Source of the DNA: Thecaphora thlaspeos
Taxonomy: Eukaryota > Basidiomycota > Ustilaginomycetes > Urocystidales > Glomosporiaceae
Reading direction: 5' to 3'
Assembly (NCBI GenBank): GCA_900291925.1
Contig: UWYS01000030.1
Coordinates: 124,001-188,000, forward strand
DNA: 64,000 nucleotides
This document shows positions 55,478 to 64,000 of this stretch, piece after piece. Each line of letters starts with the position of its first letter. The stretch's first letter is position 1. The notes beneath the pieces were generated by a model, which saw only the letters and a list, made by a program, of their open reading frames with translations, ran no database searches and was not told the DNA's origin. The translations under genes and the position numbers were made by a program.

Positions 55478-56895
55478 ATTGAAAGTCTTGAAGCGTTACG
55501 GCGAGGGTGAGGAGGGGTGAATGGCGGGGTGATAGCGGAGAGGTTCAACGTGGTCGAGAGGTCGGGGACGGTGCGCAACTCTCTTGCCTTGCCTGGCGTG
55601 GCGTGGCCTGGCTTCGCCCAGCCCCATCCCTCGGTGGTGCAGCGCCTCGCTCGTCCGCCGCCCTTCTCTCGCCCGCCGCCGCCGCCGCCGCTGCTGCTTT
55701 TGCGCTTCTGCTTGGTGAGCGAGGCGCTGGCTGGCTCGCGCCTTTCGCTTTTTCCAGCCGGCCTCAACATCCGGGCCGCCAGCCCAGCCGCGGCCTGGGC
55801 CAGGACCGGGCTCATGAAAAAAGAAGGAAAGGGTGGCTGACAACCCCGGCCGAGGCCTCACGTGACAGCTTCACCCCTATCTAGCAGGAAGAAAAAGAAA
55901 AAAGACAAACCAGAAACGGACGGGTGGCAACCCCCGATCTCGTCTCACAAAAAGATGGGGTGCGCCTGTAAGAAGAAATTGGCGAGAGGGGAGGGCCCCG
56001 ATCGGGGCGAAGGCCGCCGTCGTCGTCGTCGCTGGCGCCAGGCCGCCAGCCGTGCTCCCACTCATCCCTCCCCTTTTCTCTCTCTTTCCCGCTCCTTTAC
56101 CTGTCACATTACCCTCGTCGTCCCCTCAAGGTTAGTAGCTCCCTCTGTCGCGATCGCCATCGCCGTAATCGTCGGGATCACCGTCGTACAGCCATCCCAA
56201 CAAAGGTCCGCCGATCCATCGTCTGTCGCAGTCGCGCAGCCCTTCCGCACCGATCCAGCCACGTAGCACAACACGCGCAATCTCGTCCAAAGAGCAAAGA
56301 ACAGTACAGCAGCAGCAGCGGTAGCTCGACAATTTCCGAGGTCCCATCAGACGACCAGGACCAGCATCATACCGGGTCGGCCTCTTGAACGTCTGTCCGA
56401 CTCGAGCGTCTCGTCACGATGTCGCCTGGCCCTCACAACCTACGCCTCGCCCAGCTTGTCCGCCGGCTGAAGGCATTGGATTCGATATTTATCATTGAAA
56501 TTCTATCACAGTGCTTCTGCAGCCGCAGCTGGACACGAGCTCCGCTCTCGCATCCCTTGTGGCGTCTCGATCGCTCGCTTCATTGCTGCTGTCACTATGA
56601 CCCGACCACAACGCCAACAATACCTCGTCCGACCTAATCGCCCGCTGCCATGCTGCTCTTACTCTACGCGACGACCGACCTTGCACGACGTTGACTATCG
56701 AAAGCTGGACCGGTCGGCATTTGGCGTTGCGTTGACGCGGACGACGGGATCGGCGACCAAGGGGCTCCTCAAGACAAAAGAGGTGGAAAGAATCGACGGG
56801 CAAATTGGCTGAGGCAGAACAGGTTTGGCTGACAAGATCGACCACGTTGCGCGCTCTCCTGTACCTGCCCAGCAGACTCTCACACATAGCCCATC
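55478..56895. promoter_or_regulatory. Divergent RPS17/RPS22 promoter region
   Basis: 1.4 kb between two ribosomal protein genes read outward. A pyrimidine-rich stretch on the minus strand just above 55478 fits an RPS17 leader. I see no gene; open frames at 55471-55884 are low-complexity and overlap on both strands. Confidence 0.5.
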
Positions 56896-57971
56896 ATGGT
56901 CCGCATCTCGGTTCTCGTGAGTATCCCGCGACCGCCCCTCACCCCTCCGCTTCGTCGTCCAAGCAAGGACGGCGCTTGCTGACCCTCTTGCACCCCGTCC
57001 CACTCTTTTGTCTCTGCCGCTGCACATAGAACGACGCTCTTAACAGCATTGTCAACGCTGAGCGCAAGGGCAAGCGCCAGGTTCTTGTCCGACCTTCGTC
57101 CAAGGTCGTTGTCAAGTTCCTCTCGGTCATGCAGAAGCACGGTGAGTGCCGTTTGCCCGCTGTCCATTTCCGGTCTCATTCATTGCTCCGATGTTCGATT
57201 GTCAGCGCTCGCTCCGCCTCCTGTCGGGCCACCTCCCTCCGCTGCTTGCGCGGCAACCAGGGGTTCCCGCAGTGGACACGGCGACGCTGAAAAGACTCCA
57301 AGGTCTAGTGCCATGAAGGCGAGGGAAGGACGGACGTTCTACCAGGGTACGCCCCCTCACCCTCCGCCCTCGGAGTTATAACTAATGGGCTATCGGCTCG
57401 GAAGCTTTCCCTCGGGAGCGCTTCCAGGTTCACCGACGTTCATCTTTAAGGCTCCGAGATAGCAATGTTTCTGACGATGTCGGCTTGTCGCACGGAGGTC
57501 GTTGTGTAGCCGTCCTCTGTTTCCTCCTCCCGTTCGCGACGGAGGCGAGGAACCGGACCGCCTCGGTGTGGCGGTCTCTTGTCGCCTACATCTTCTGCTT
57601 TCCCGTCGTGGCCGCCTCCCTTCTGCATTGTCTCGACTCTCTCCGATGTTCCAGGCGAGTGGTTTCGCTGACTATGCTTCCTGGCGCCCCCATTTTGTTA
57701 CGACACGAAAGGCTACATCGGCGAGTTCGAGATCGTCGACGACCACCGTGCCGGCAAGGTCGTCATCCAGCTCAACGGCCGGATCAACAAGTGCGGTGTC
57801 ATCTCGCCCCGCTACAACGTCCCGCTCAGCAAGATTGAGAACTGGGTCGGCCAGCTGCTGCCCGCCCGTTCGTTCGGCTACGTTGTCCTCACTACCTCGG
57901 CCGGCATCATGGACCACGAGGAGGCGCGCAGGAAGCACGCCGCCGGCAAGATCCTCGGCTTCTTCTATTAA
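56896..57971 (+). CDS. RPS22: 40S ribosomal protein uS8 (Rps22)
   Basis: Three exons, 56896-56916, 57030-57141 and 57712-57971, give exactly 130 residues, the standard eukaryotic uS8 length. The N-terminus is [20 protein letters not shown], and the C-terminus ends [13 protein letters not shown]. Residues around [13 protein letters not shown] and [16 protein letters not shown] are diagnostic. The second intron is long (570 nt) and could host a small RNA, as some yeast RPS22 introns do, but I could not identify box C/D elements. Confidence 0.97.
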
Positions 57972-58696
57972 GCGCAGGAAAGTGGCTGTTTCTTTTGTCG
58001 TGATAGCTCCGCCGATCTGTATGCAAAGCCAAGGGTTACCCTTTTATGACCATGCCGCATCGCACCTCCTCTCTTGCACTCTTTCAGAGGACGCACGTAC
58101 ACCGCACACCCACACACACACACACCAAAAATGAGCTTTCGTCCATCCTTCACTCTCTGCAGCCAAGTAGCCTACGCATGCGCACGCTCGAGCAAAGTCA
58201 ATGACACGAAAGCGGAAAGCAGCCTCTGTCATCGCAGAGGTCTTTCTCATGTTTTTTAGCCCTCATTCACCCTTGTAACAACACATGATGCACGGGACCG
58301 TCCATTTGTGCCCGTTGACTTTGGAGTGAGAATGGACGCGATAGACCAAGTCGTCGACGACCATGATCCGAGATGATTTGGAGGCGATGCCGACGCAAGA
58401 TGCTTTACGCTGCTGCGTGTTGACGGTGTTCCGACGGCCTCGGTCATGTCCTGTCGGACGAAATGTGCCAGAAGTGTTTCGACAGGGTTCCGCGCTCCAG
58501 GCGGGGCAAGGACGCAGGGCGAGGAGGCAGTGTTTGGCCCTACTTGACAGACCCTTCCCGCCTCGCTCTCCCTCTTGGAAGAACGCTAAAGGGTGGCTCG
58601 AGCTCCTCCGAAAGCTTTGCGATCCATCTCTCCACCGTGTCCCTTCCTCCTTCCTCCTTCCCTCCATCGACAACTCTTAATTAAGCCGAACGCGCC
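57972..58696. other. Intergenic region upstream of the GH8 gene
   Basis: RPS22 3' flank with a short CA repeat near 58103-58124, then the promoter of the GH8 gene. I looked here for an exon encoding a signal peptide and found none. No gene seen. Confidence 0.5.
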
Positions 58697-60592
58697 ATGG
58701 AAGCCAAATACGTAGCTTGGCGGACCGACTACATTCATAGCAGTCCAGAGGTGAGCCCCCACCTTCCTCCCTTTGAGCCGCTGAGACTTTGTGAGAGTCA
58801 ATGCTGAGGGCAGACTCGTCCGCCCTTCCTTGATACGACACCGTGCCCCTCTGGCTTCAGGGTCTCTACTGCTTCTACAACGCCAGCGTGAGTCTGTGGC
58901 CGACCACGGCGTCGAGGGCTGTAGTGCTTCCGGCTGGTCATGCGAGCTGACAAGCAGAGCATAACGACACAACAGGGCGACAACGGCGATGCAGTGACTT
59001 GCTCAGAGGCACATGGTGAGTCCGTTCTACCCATCTCGAAACTCGCGACGATGTACTCACGCCCAGCACCACCACACCTCGGCGCGATACGACTTGAAAG
59101 GCTATGCCATGTTGATCTCGGTCCTGCACCGCAAGTGAGTCCCCCCTCCCACCGCCCGCCCCTCCTCCATGTCTCCCCCTTTGCTCCCCACTCACCGCCT
59201 TTCCTTCGTGACATTTTGGAGCAGCTTGCAAGACTTCGACTCTCTGCTCCGTTTCTTCCTCCACTTCCGCAGCGCCAAAGGGTTGATGAAGTGGCAGGTG
59301 CGTCAGAAGCACCATAAGCTCTATGTCACCGAAGACGGTGATACCAGCGCTACCGATGGCGGTACGTCCAATTTACTCTTCGTTTCTCCCTCTCTTCCAC
59401 GTCGATCTTCCTTGCCAACTCACACGTCCATCTCTCTGAATCGATCGACCGCCGAGCGTAGACATCGACATAGCCACCTCTCTGATCCTCGCCTCTCGTC
59501 TCTTCCCACAAGGTTCGCCCGCCTTCCCGGCTGGAGCGTACGCATACGAGGCTAAAGCCTTGCTCTCCTCCATCAATCGGTACGAGATCAACCCGGACCT
59601 CCACACGCCCTTCTTGGGAGATTGGTGCAATAGGGACAGCGACGAAAATGTCAGACTGTACAACTCCACGCGCTCGAGCGACTTTATCCTCGGTGCTTTT
59701 CATCTGTTCGAACGATTTGTCGATGGTGAGTCTTTTTGGTGTCGTTTTTGTCCTTCTGCAGAGGGGGGGAGGAAGGTGGAAGCAAGAAGGAAGAAAGGAA
59801 GAAAGGACCGACGATAAACTTGCTTGGAGACGATATCAGATCCGAGTCAGAAACAAGCATGGCGACTCGTCCTCGACTCTGTGCTCTCCGCCACACTTTC
59901 GATTTCTTCACAATCCGAGACGGGTCTCGTACCCGACTTTATCGAATACAACTCCACCGAACGACGTTGGAAGCCAGCTTGGGGAAAGTTGCTCGAGAGT
60001 GACAAGGATGGACACGTTTCGTGGAATGCTTGTCGAACTCGTACGTTTTCTCCCTTCCCCTCTTTTCCGCTTTCCTGTCGTAAGAGGTGAAAAGGTACTG
60101 ACTTGGACAAAAACGAAACAAACGGTGATGGATGATGGTGCTTTACTGGGGAAATCAGCATGGAGATTAGCACACTACTACGCTATAACGCAGGACGGTC
60201 GCCTCAAGCCTACGCTCGATAAGATGTACAAGTCTCTGGTTTCGTCTGATAGTCGCGAAATCGATTTTCCGTACACACCCGCGGGTATCGATATCTGGTC
60301 CGGTAAAGCCTTGGTGGATTACAGCGGTACGTGGCCCCCTTTCTCCCTTGCCGCTTTCCTCCTCTCCTCGAGATCTTTAAACAGTAGTGCTGACCGAGAT
60401 ACACTTCGCCTGGTATGATCGACAGATAAAGCTTTCATCGCACCGTCATCGTACCTCTGCTACGTTCTGGGTGATGTTGCCTCCCATAGACAGGGTGTAG
60501 AGGCGTTGAACAAGGCACAGAAGAGTTACTTTGGTGACTCCATCGATGTACTCATTGCTGAACAGGCGGTTAACCTTGACGTGTTTAGGTAG
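58697..60592 (+). CDS. Glycoside hydrolase family 8 protein, chitosanase/endoglucanase type
   Basis: Nine exons: 58697-58750, 58861-58887, 58976-59015, 59101-59134, 59225-59361, 59462-59725, 59840-60040, 60159-60326 and 60426-60592, giving 363 residues with every phase consistent. GH8 enzymes are inverting endo-hydrolases of chitosan, cellulose, lichenan or xylan with an (alpha/alpha)6 barrel. The catalytic acid region AVTCSEAHGYAMLISVL has Glu38, and GDTSATDGDIDIATSLILA carries the Asp-Ile-Asp motif at 98-100. LMKWQ, INPDLHTPFLGDWC and the DFILGAFHLF and NACRTPWRLAHYYA blocks match the bacterial chitosanase-like subgroup. The visible start, MEAKYVAW, has no signal peptide, so the protein is either cytosolic or lacks an unseen first exon. 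The family is mainly bacterial. Confidence 0.85.
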
Positions 60593-61055
60593 ATCAACGC
60601 ATGCATGAGGGCAAGAGAGCCGGTGTTGATGAGTGGTAAAAATGAGGGAAGGGGTTGGCAAGGTCGATAGAGAGTGTCCATCGTGTGAGGCCAAGATGCA
60701 ACACCATTTAACGCAGCGATGGTTCAAGATTGCCAGACGGCGCTTTTGAGTTGGCGCCCCGGGTTGCAAAGAGCCTATGACGACCGATAGACAGCGTGCT
60801 GGTCATGCCCGCTTCTTGTCTCGGTGAATTCACACACACGTTCCCAGCAAAAGAGAGGGGAGCCTAGGGTGACAGGATCGTTCGTGAAGCCCTGTGCAAA
60901 GACTTCTTTCGTTTCGTGATGAGATGACGTCGCCCGCCACCCGCCACCGGCCGGGCGTCTAGATACAGGGCAAACAAGCGGGCCAACGTCTAGTCGTTCT
61001 TCTTTCTCTCCCCTCTCGTCGTTCCACCTATATATATATATATATATATATATCT
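60593..61055. other. Convergent 3' region of GH8 and SES1
   Basis: Tail-to-tail intergenic DNA of 463 bp. A TA dinucleotide repeat lies at its right end. No gene seen. Confidence 0.6.
61028..61053. repeat. TA dinucleotide repeat next to the SES1 stop codon
   Basis: About 12-13 TA units, starting within 3 bases of the SES1 stop codon on the 3' side. Confidence 0.9.
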
Positions 61056-62536
61056 TCACTTCTTGCCCTTGGCGGCGCTCTTGGGGAGCTCGCGCGTAAA
61101 AGGGATAAAGTCCCTGCCCTGCATGTACGGCTGGAGCGGAGGGGGGATCTTGAGGCCTTCGGGCGTCTGCCAGTTTTCGACGAGGCAACAGAGGGCGCGC
61201 TCGGTGGCGCAGAGGGTACCGTTGAGCATGTGGACAAAGTTCTGCTTGGTGTCGCCGGGCTTCTTGAAGCCGCACCGCACGTCGAGGCGGCGTGACTGGT
61301 AGTCTGTGCAGTTGGAACACGAGACGAGCTCCTTGAACTCGCCCTGGAAGGGGAACCACGCCTCGAGATCGTACTTCATCGCGGCCGCGTTGTTGAGCGC
61401 CCCCGAAACGATGGCGACCACCTGGTAGGGGAGACCGAGCGACTGGTAGAACTCCTCCGAGTTGGCGAGCATCGTCTCGAGCATCTCCCACGACGAGGCC
61501 GGGTCGGTGATGCAGAATTGTTCGACCTTCTCGAACTGGTGGACGCGGAAGATGCCCCAGGTGTCCTTGCCGTGCGAGCCGGCCTCCTTGCGGAAGCAGG
61601 TCGAGTAGCCAGCGTAGCGAATGGGGAGCTGCTTGGCCGGCTCGGTGAAGACCTCGTCCGAGTGGAAGGCCGAGATGGGTTGCTCCGAGGTGGCGATGAG
61701 GTACTTGTCGTCCTCGTCGCCGGTGATGTGGTACAATTCCTCGTCAAATTGGTCGAGCTGAGCCGTCTTGCTCATGGCGTCCTTGCGCATCATGAAGGGC
61801 GTCATGATCTTCTTGTAGTTCTTCTTGCGGAGGAAGTCGAGGCCGTAGTTGATGAGCGCCTGGTTGAGGTCAACGCCGTCGCCGGTGAGGAAAAAGCCGC
61901 GGTGTCCGGCAATCTTTGTGCCGCGCTCGGTGTCGAAAAGCTCGAGGCGGTACATGACCTCGTGGTGGGACGAGATGTCCGCCTTCTTTTCGACCTTTGC
62001 GTTGGGGCCATCGGGGTGCCATGTGCGGATGACGGCGTTGTCGTCCTCGGTGGCGGAGATGGGGACGCGGTCGCCGACGATGTTGCCGATGGTCGAGGCC
62101 TTCTGCCTCATGTCGGCCTCGGCCTCGGCGACGGTGGGCTTCATAGCGGCGACCTTTGCGTCAAGCTCCTTTTTCTTGGTCATCTCCTCGTCGGCATTTT
62201 CCTTTGCCTTTCGCTTCTTTGTGATCTCGGCCTGTGTGGTGTTGACGTCGCGGCGGACGGCGTCGATTTCCTTCTGCAGGGCGACCCAGTTCTTGTACAT
62301 ATCGAGGACCTCGTCGACGAGCTCCTCTGGCGCGCCACGCTTGCGCTGAGAGTCCTTGACCAGCTGCGGGTCGCCACCCTTGTCGGGCTGGAGCACTGTC
62401 GGTGCGATGGTAGTGGCGATTACAATGGCGGTGGGGGAGAGGCGGGGAAGGGGGCAAGGTCAGCGATCAGGTGGTCGGAGGCGTGGTCGGAAGGTACGGA
62501 GGCCGCATGGTTGTACTCACTGAGAAGGTCAATCAT
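61056..62536 (-). CDS. SES1: Cytosolic seryl-tRNA synthetase
   Basis: Two exons, 62536-62521 (16 nt, encoding MIDLL plus one base) and 62395-61056, give 451 residues. The enzyme charges tRNA-Ser using ATP. The N-terminal half is the helical coiled-coil arm that holds the tRNA (about 30-110). The class II core shows motif 2 (CFRKEAGSHGKDTWGIFRVH) and motif 3 (NGTLCATERALCCLVENW). SNCTDYQSRR and FTGDG-type core segments fit the family. The short tail AAKGKK resembles the basic extension of eukaryotic enzymes. It shares a 436-bp divergent promoter with ZUO1. Confidence 0.97.
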
Positions 62537-62972
62537 GGTGTCTGTGGGGTGAAGGGTGTGGTTGAGTGAGGATGCGGTAAGGGGGCAGTAGTGGTGGTGC
62601 TGGTGAGGGCGAGGCGAAGAGGGCGGTAGGGATCAAAGATCGTTGATGGTTGAAGTGACTGAGCAAAACGGCAAGCGCGGCGGGTGCGGCTTGGCAAAGT
62701 GTGACTTTGGAAGGCGCATGTCGGTCGGTGCCTTCTTCTGGCAGGGCTGCAGCTGCAGCTGAGCTTCAGCGCAGCCCGCGCCCGCGCGCCACCCTCTCAC
62801 TCGCTCGGGGCCGCTGGAATAATTGCAGGAAAAAAAGCCAGATGAAATCCTCCTTTCTTCGCGCCGGCCCCATCGATCAACCGGCACAATGCCGCCCTCG
62901 CCCTCGCCCACTCATTCTTTCAACCTTCATCACCATCACCATCACCATCACCCCCTTCCCCCACCCTCCACC
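62537..62972. promoter_or_regulatory. Divergent SES1/ZUO1 promoter
   Basis: 436 bp between the start codons of two translation-related genes. A CACCAT-type repeat precedes ZUO1 (62925-62950). No TATA box is evident. Confidence 0.5.
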
Positions 62973-64000
62973 ATGTCCGCCATCATCGAACTCCCCTTTG
63001 AGCTCTCCGCCGCTCCCTCGAGCTTCAAGCCGGGCCAGCCCTCCAAGCTCTCGGCACCCGTCAACCAGGTCCTCTTCCCCGTTGGCCCCTCGTTTGTCGC
63101 CCATAAGCGCAGGGAGCTTCAGCAGATCGACTTTGCCACCGACGACAAGAACGAGTCCGACCGCATCGCCACAGAGGCCGCTAACGCCGCCAACGGTGAC
63201 GACGCAGAGGTAGACGTCGGCGACGAGCAAGAGTCCCAGGACCTCCTCGAGCGTGACCCCAAAGAGTGGAAGACCCAGGACCACTACGCCGTCCTCGGCC
63301 TCTCCGCTCTCCGCTACAAGGCGACCCAGGAGCACATCAAGGTCGCACACCGCAAGAAGGTCCTCAAGCACCACCCGGACAAGAAGGCCGGCGCTACCGG
63401 CCTCGCAAACGACGACTCCTTCTTCAAGTGCATCGCAAAGGCCCACGAGATCCTCTCCAATCTGGAGAAGCGCCGCCAGTTTGACAGCGTAGACGAGGCC
63501 ATCGACGACGACGACGTCCCCTCGGGCAAGGAGGACACCAAGAAGTTCTACGAGCTCTGGGGCCCCGTTTTCGAGCGCGAGGCGCGCTTCAGCGAGGCCA
63601 AGAACGGTCCCGTCCCCTCGCTCGGCGATGAGAAGACGAGCCGCGAAGAGGTGAACGCCTTCTACGACTTCTGGTACAACTTCGAGAGCTGGAGGTCGTT
63701 CGAGTACCTCGACAAGGAGGTCCACGAGGACTCCGACAACCGCGACGAGAAGCGCTACCAGGAGAAGAAGAACCGCAGCGAGCGCGCGCGCAGGAAGAAG
63801 GAGGACAACACGCGCCTCCGCAGCCTTGTTGATAAGGCGCTCTCGGTCGATCCGCGCATCAAGCAGTTCAAGGCCGACGACAAGGCCGCCCGCGAGGCCA
63901 AGCGTAACAAGGGCAAGCCCGCCGCCGTCACTGACCCCAAGGCGGCCGAGGCCGAGCGCAAGGCCAAGGAGGAGGCCGAGAAGAAGGCTAAGGAGGAGGC
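62973..64000 (+). CDS. ZUO1: Zuotin, ribosome-associated J-protein (3' truncated by window)
   Basis: Open from the ATG at 62973 to the window end, 342 residues visible. Zuotin pairs with an atypical Hsp70 (Ssz1) on the ribosome near the exit tunnel and stimulates Ssb to fold nascent chains. The J domain is at about residues 100-175: DHYAVLGLSALRYKAT, the HPD motif at 134-136 within KVLKHHPDKKAG, and FFKCIAKAHEILSN. The zuotin homology region follows (KKFYELWGPVFEREARFS; VNAFYDFWYNFESWRSFEYL). After it comes the charged helical region KKNRSERARRKKEDNTRLR, with a Lys/Ala/Glu-rich stretch cut off by the window edge. The C-terminal part should lie beyond 64000. Confidence 0.95.
   Translation, partial: MSAIIELPFELSAAPSSFKPGQPSKLSAPVNQVLFPVGPSFVAHKRRELQQIDFATDDKNESDRIATEAANAANGDDAEVDVGDEQESQDLLERDPKEWKTQDHYAVLGLSALRYKATQEHIKVAHRKKVLKHHPDKKAGATGLANDDSFFKCIAKAHEILSNLEKRRQFDSVDEAIDDDDVPSGKEDTKKFYELWGPVFEREARFSEAKNGPVPSLGDEKTSREEVNAFYDFWYNFESWRSFEYLDKEVHEDSDNRDEKRYQEKKNRSERARRKKEDNTRLRSLVDKALSVDPRIKQFKADDKAAREAKRNKGKPAAVTDPKAAEAERKAKEEAEKKAKEE

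Noticed and set aside
58260..58696. Upstream exon encoding a signal peptide for the GH8 protein
   Set aside because: No ATG-led hydrophobic segment with a suitable donor was found on the plus strand; the visible start is kept, with the gap noted.
1..64000. CRISPR arrays, bacterial operons, tRNA or rRNA genes
   Set aside because: No spaced direct repeats, no ribosome-binding-site pattern and no convincing tRNA T-loop context were found; the genome is eukaryotic. A covariance-model scan would be needed to exclude intronic tRNAs or snoRNAs.

Overview
This window is nuclear DNA of a fungus, most likely a basidiomycete. It is GC- and CpG-rich, and its genes are dense and lie on both strands. They are split by short introns (mostly about 60-150 nt) with GTRAGT-type donors and YAG acceptors. 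Gene content (Zn2Cys6 factor, DBP3, HOM3, ATG18, ATG10, DCTN3-like) and Ala/Ser/Pro/Gln-rich low-complexity proteins fit Basidiomycota; Ustilaginomycotina is my best guess, but the sequence alone does not prove it. There are no operons or bacterial features. All exon structures below were assembled by hand from splice sites and frame continuity, without transcripts.

Layout. 1-5 kb: a long coiled-coil protein. 5-14 kb, minus strand: a seven-exon Zn2Cys6 transcription factor, an FRG1-family protein and a Gln-rich putative regulator. 15.6-19 kb: a bZIP-like nuclear protein. 19.5-21.4 kb: DEAD-box helicase DBP3. 22.55-25.56 kb: a 3,008-bp Tc1/mariner-like DNA transposon with about 150-bp inverted repeats and TA duplications. 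It is CpG-depleted and carries two stop-interrupted genes on opposite strands: a DDE transposase and an unrecognised Cys/His plus SAM-like protein. 27-31 kb: an amino-acid/GABA-type permease and a dynactin p22/p24-like subunit. 30.9-34.2 kb: a divergent autophagy pair, ATG18 and ATG10. 34.2-41 kb: an ornithine-cyclodeaminase/mu-crystallin protein, a DCAF6/8-type WD40 protein and DUS1. 41.7-48 kb: aspartate kinase HOM3, a KduD-like dehydrogenase and an IQ-motif (IQM-like) protein. 49-53 kb: a DEDDy 3'-5' exonuclease and an unrecognised membrane protein. 54-58 kb: ribosomal protein genes RPS17 and RPS22, head to head. 58.7-60.6 kb: a nine-exon GH8 glycoside hydrolase, a largely bacterial family. 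61-64 kb: seryl-tRNA synthetase and the ribosome-associated co-chaperone zuotin, head to head; zuotin runs off the end.

How the genes relate. Several pairs share short divergent promoters: ATG18/ATG10, SES1/ZUO1, DUS1/HOM3 and OCD/DCAF. Translation and ribosome genes (DBP3, DUS1, RPS17, RPS22, SES1, ZUO1) are frequent. The most unusual items are the two-gene transposon with methylation-like decay, the intron-rich GH8 gene, and three evenly phased CGG-N-CCG sites upstream of the KduD-like gene.
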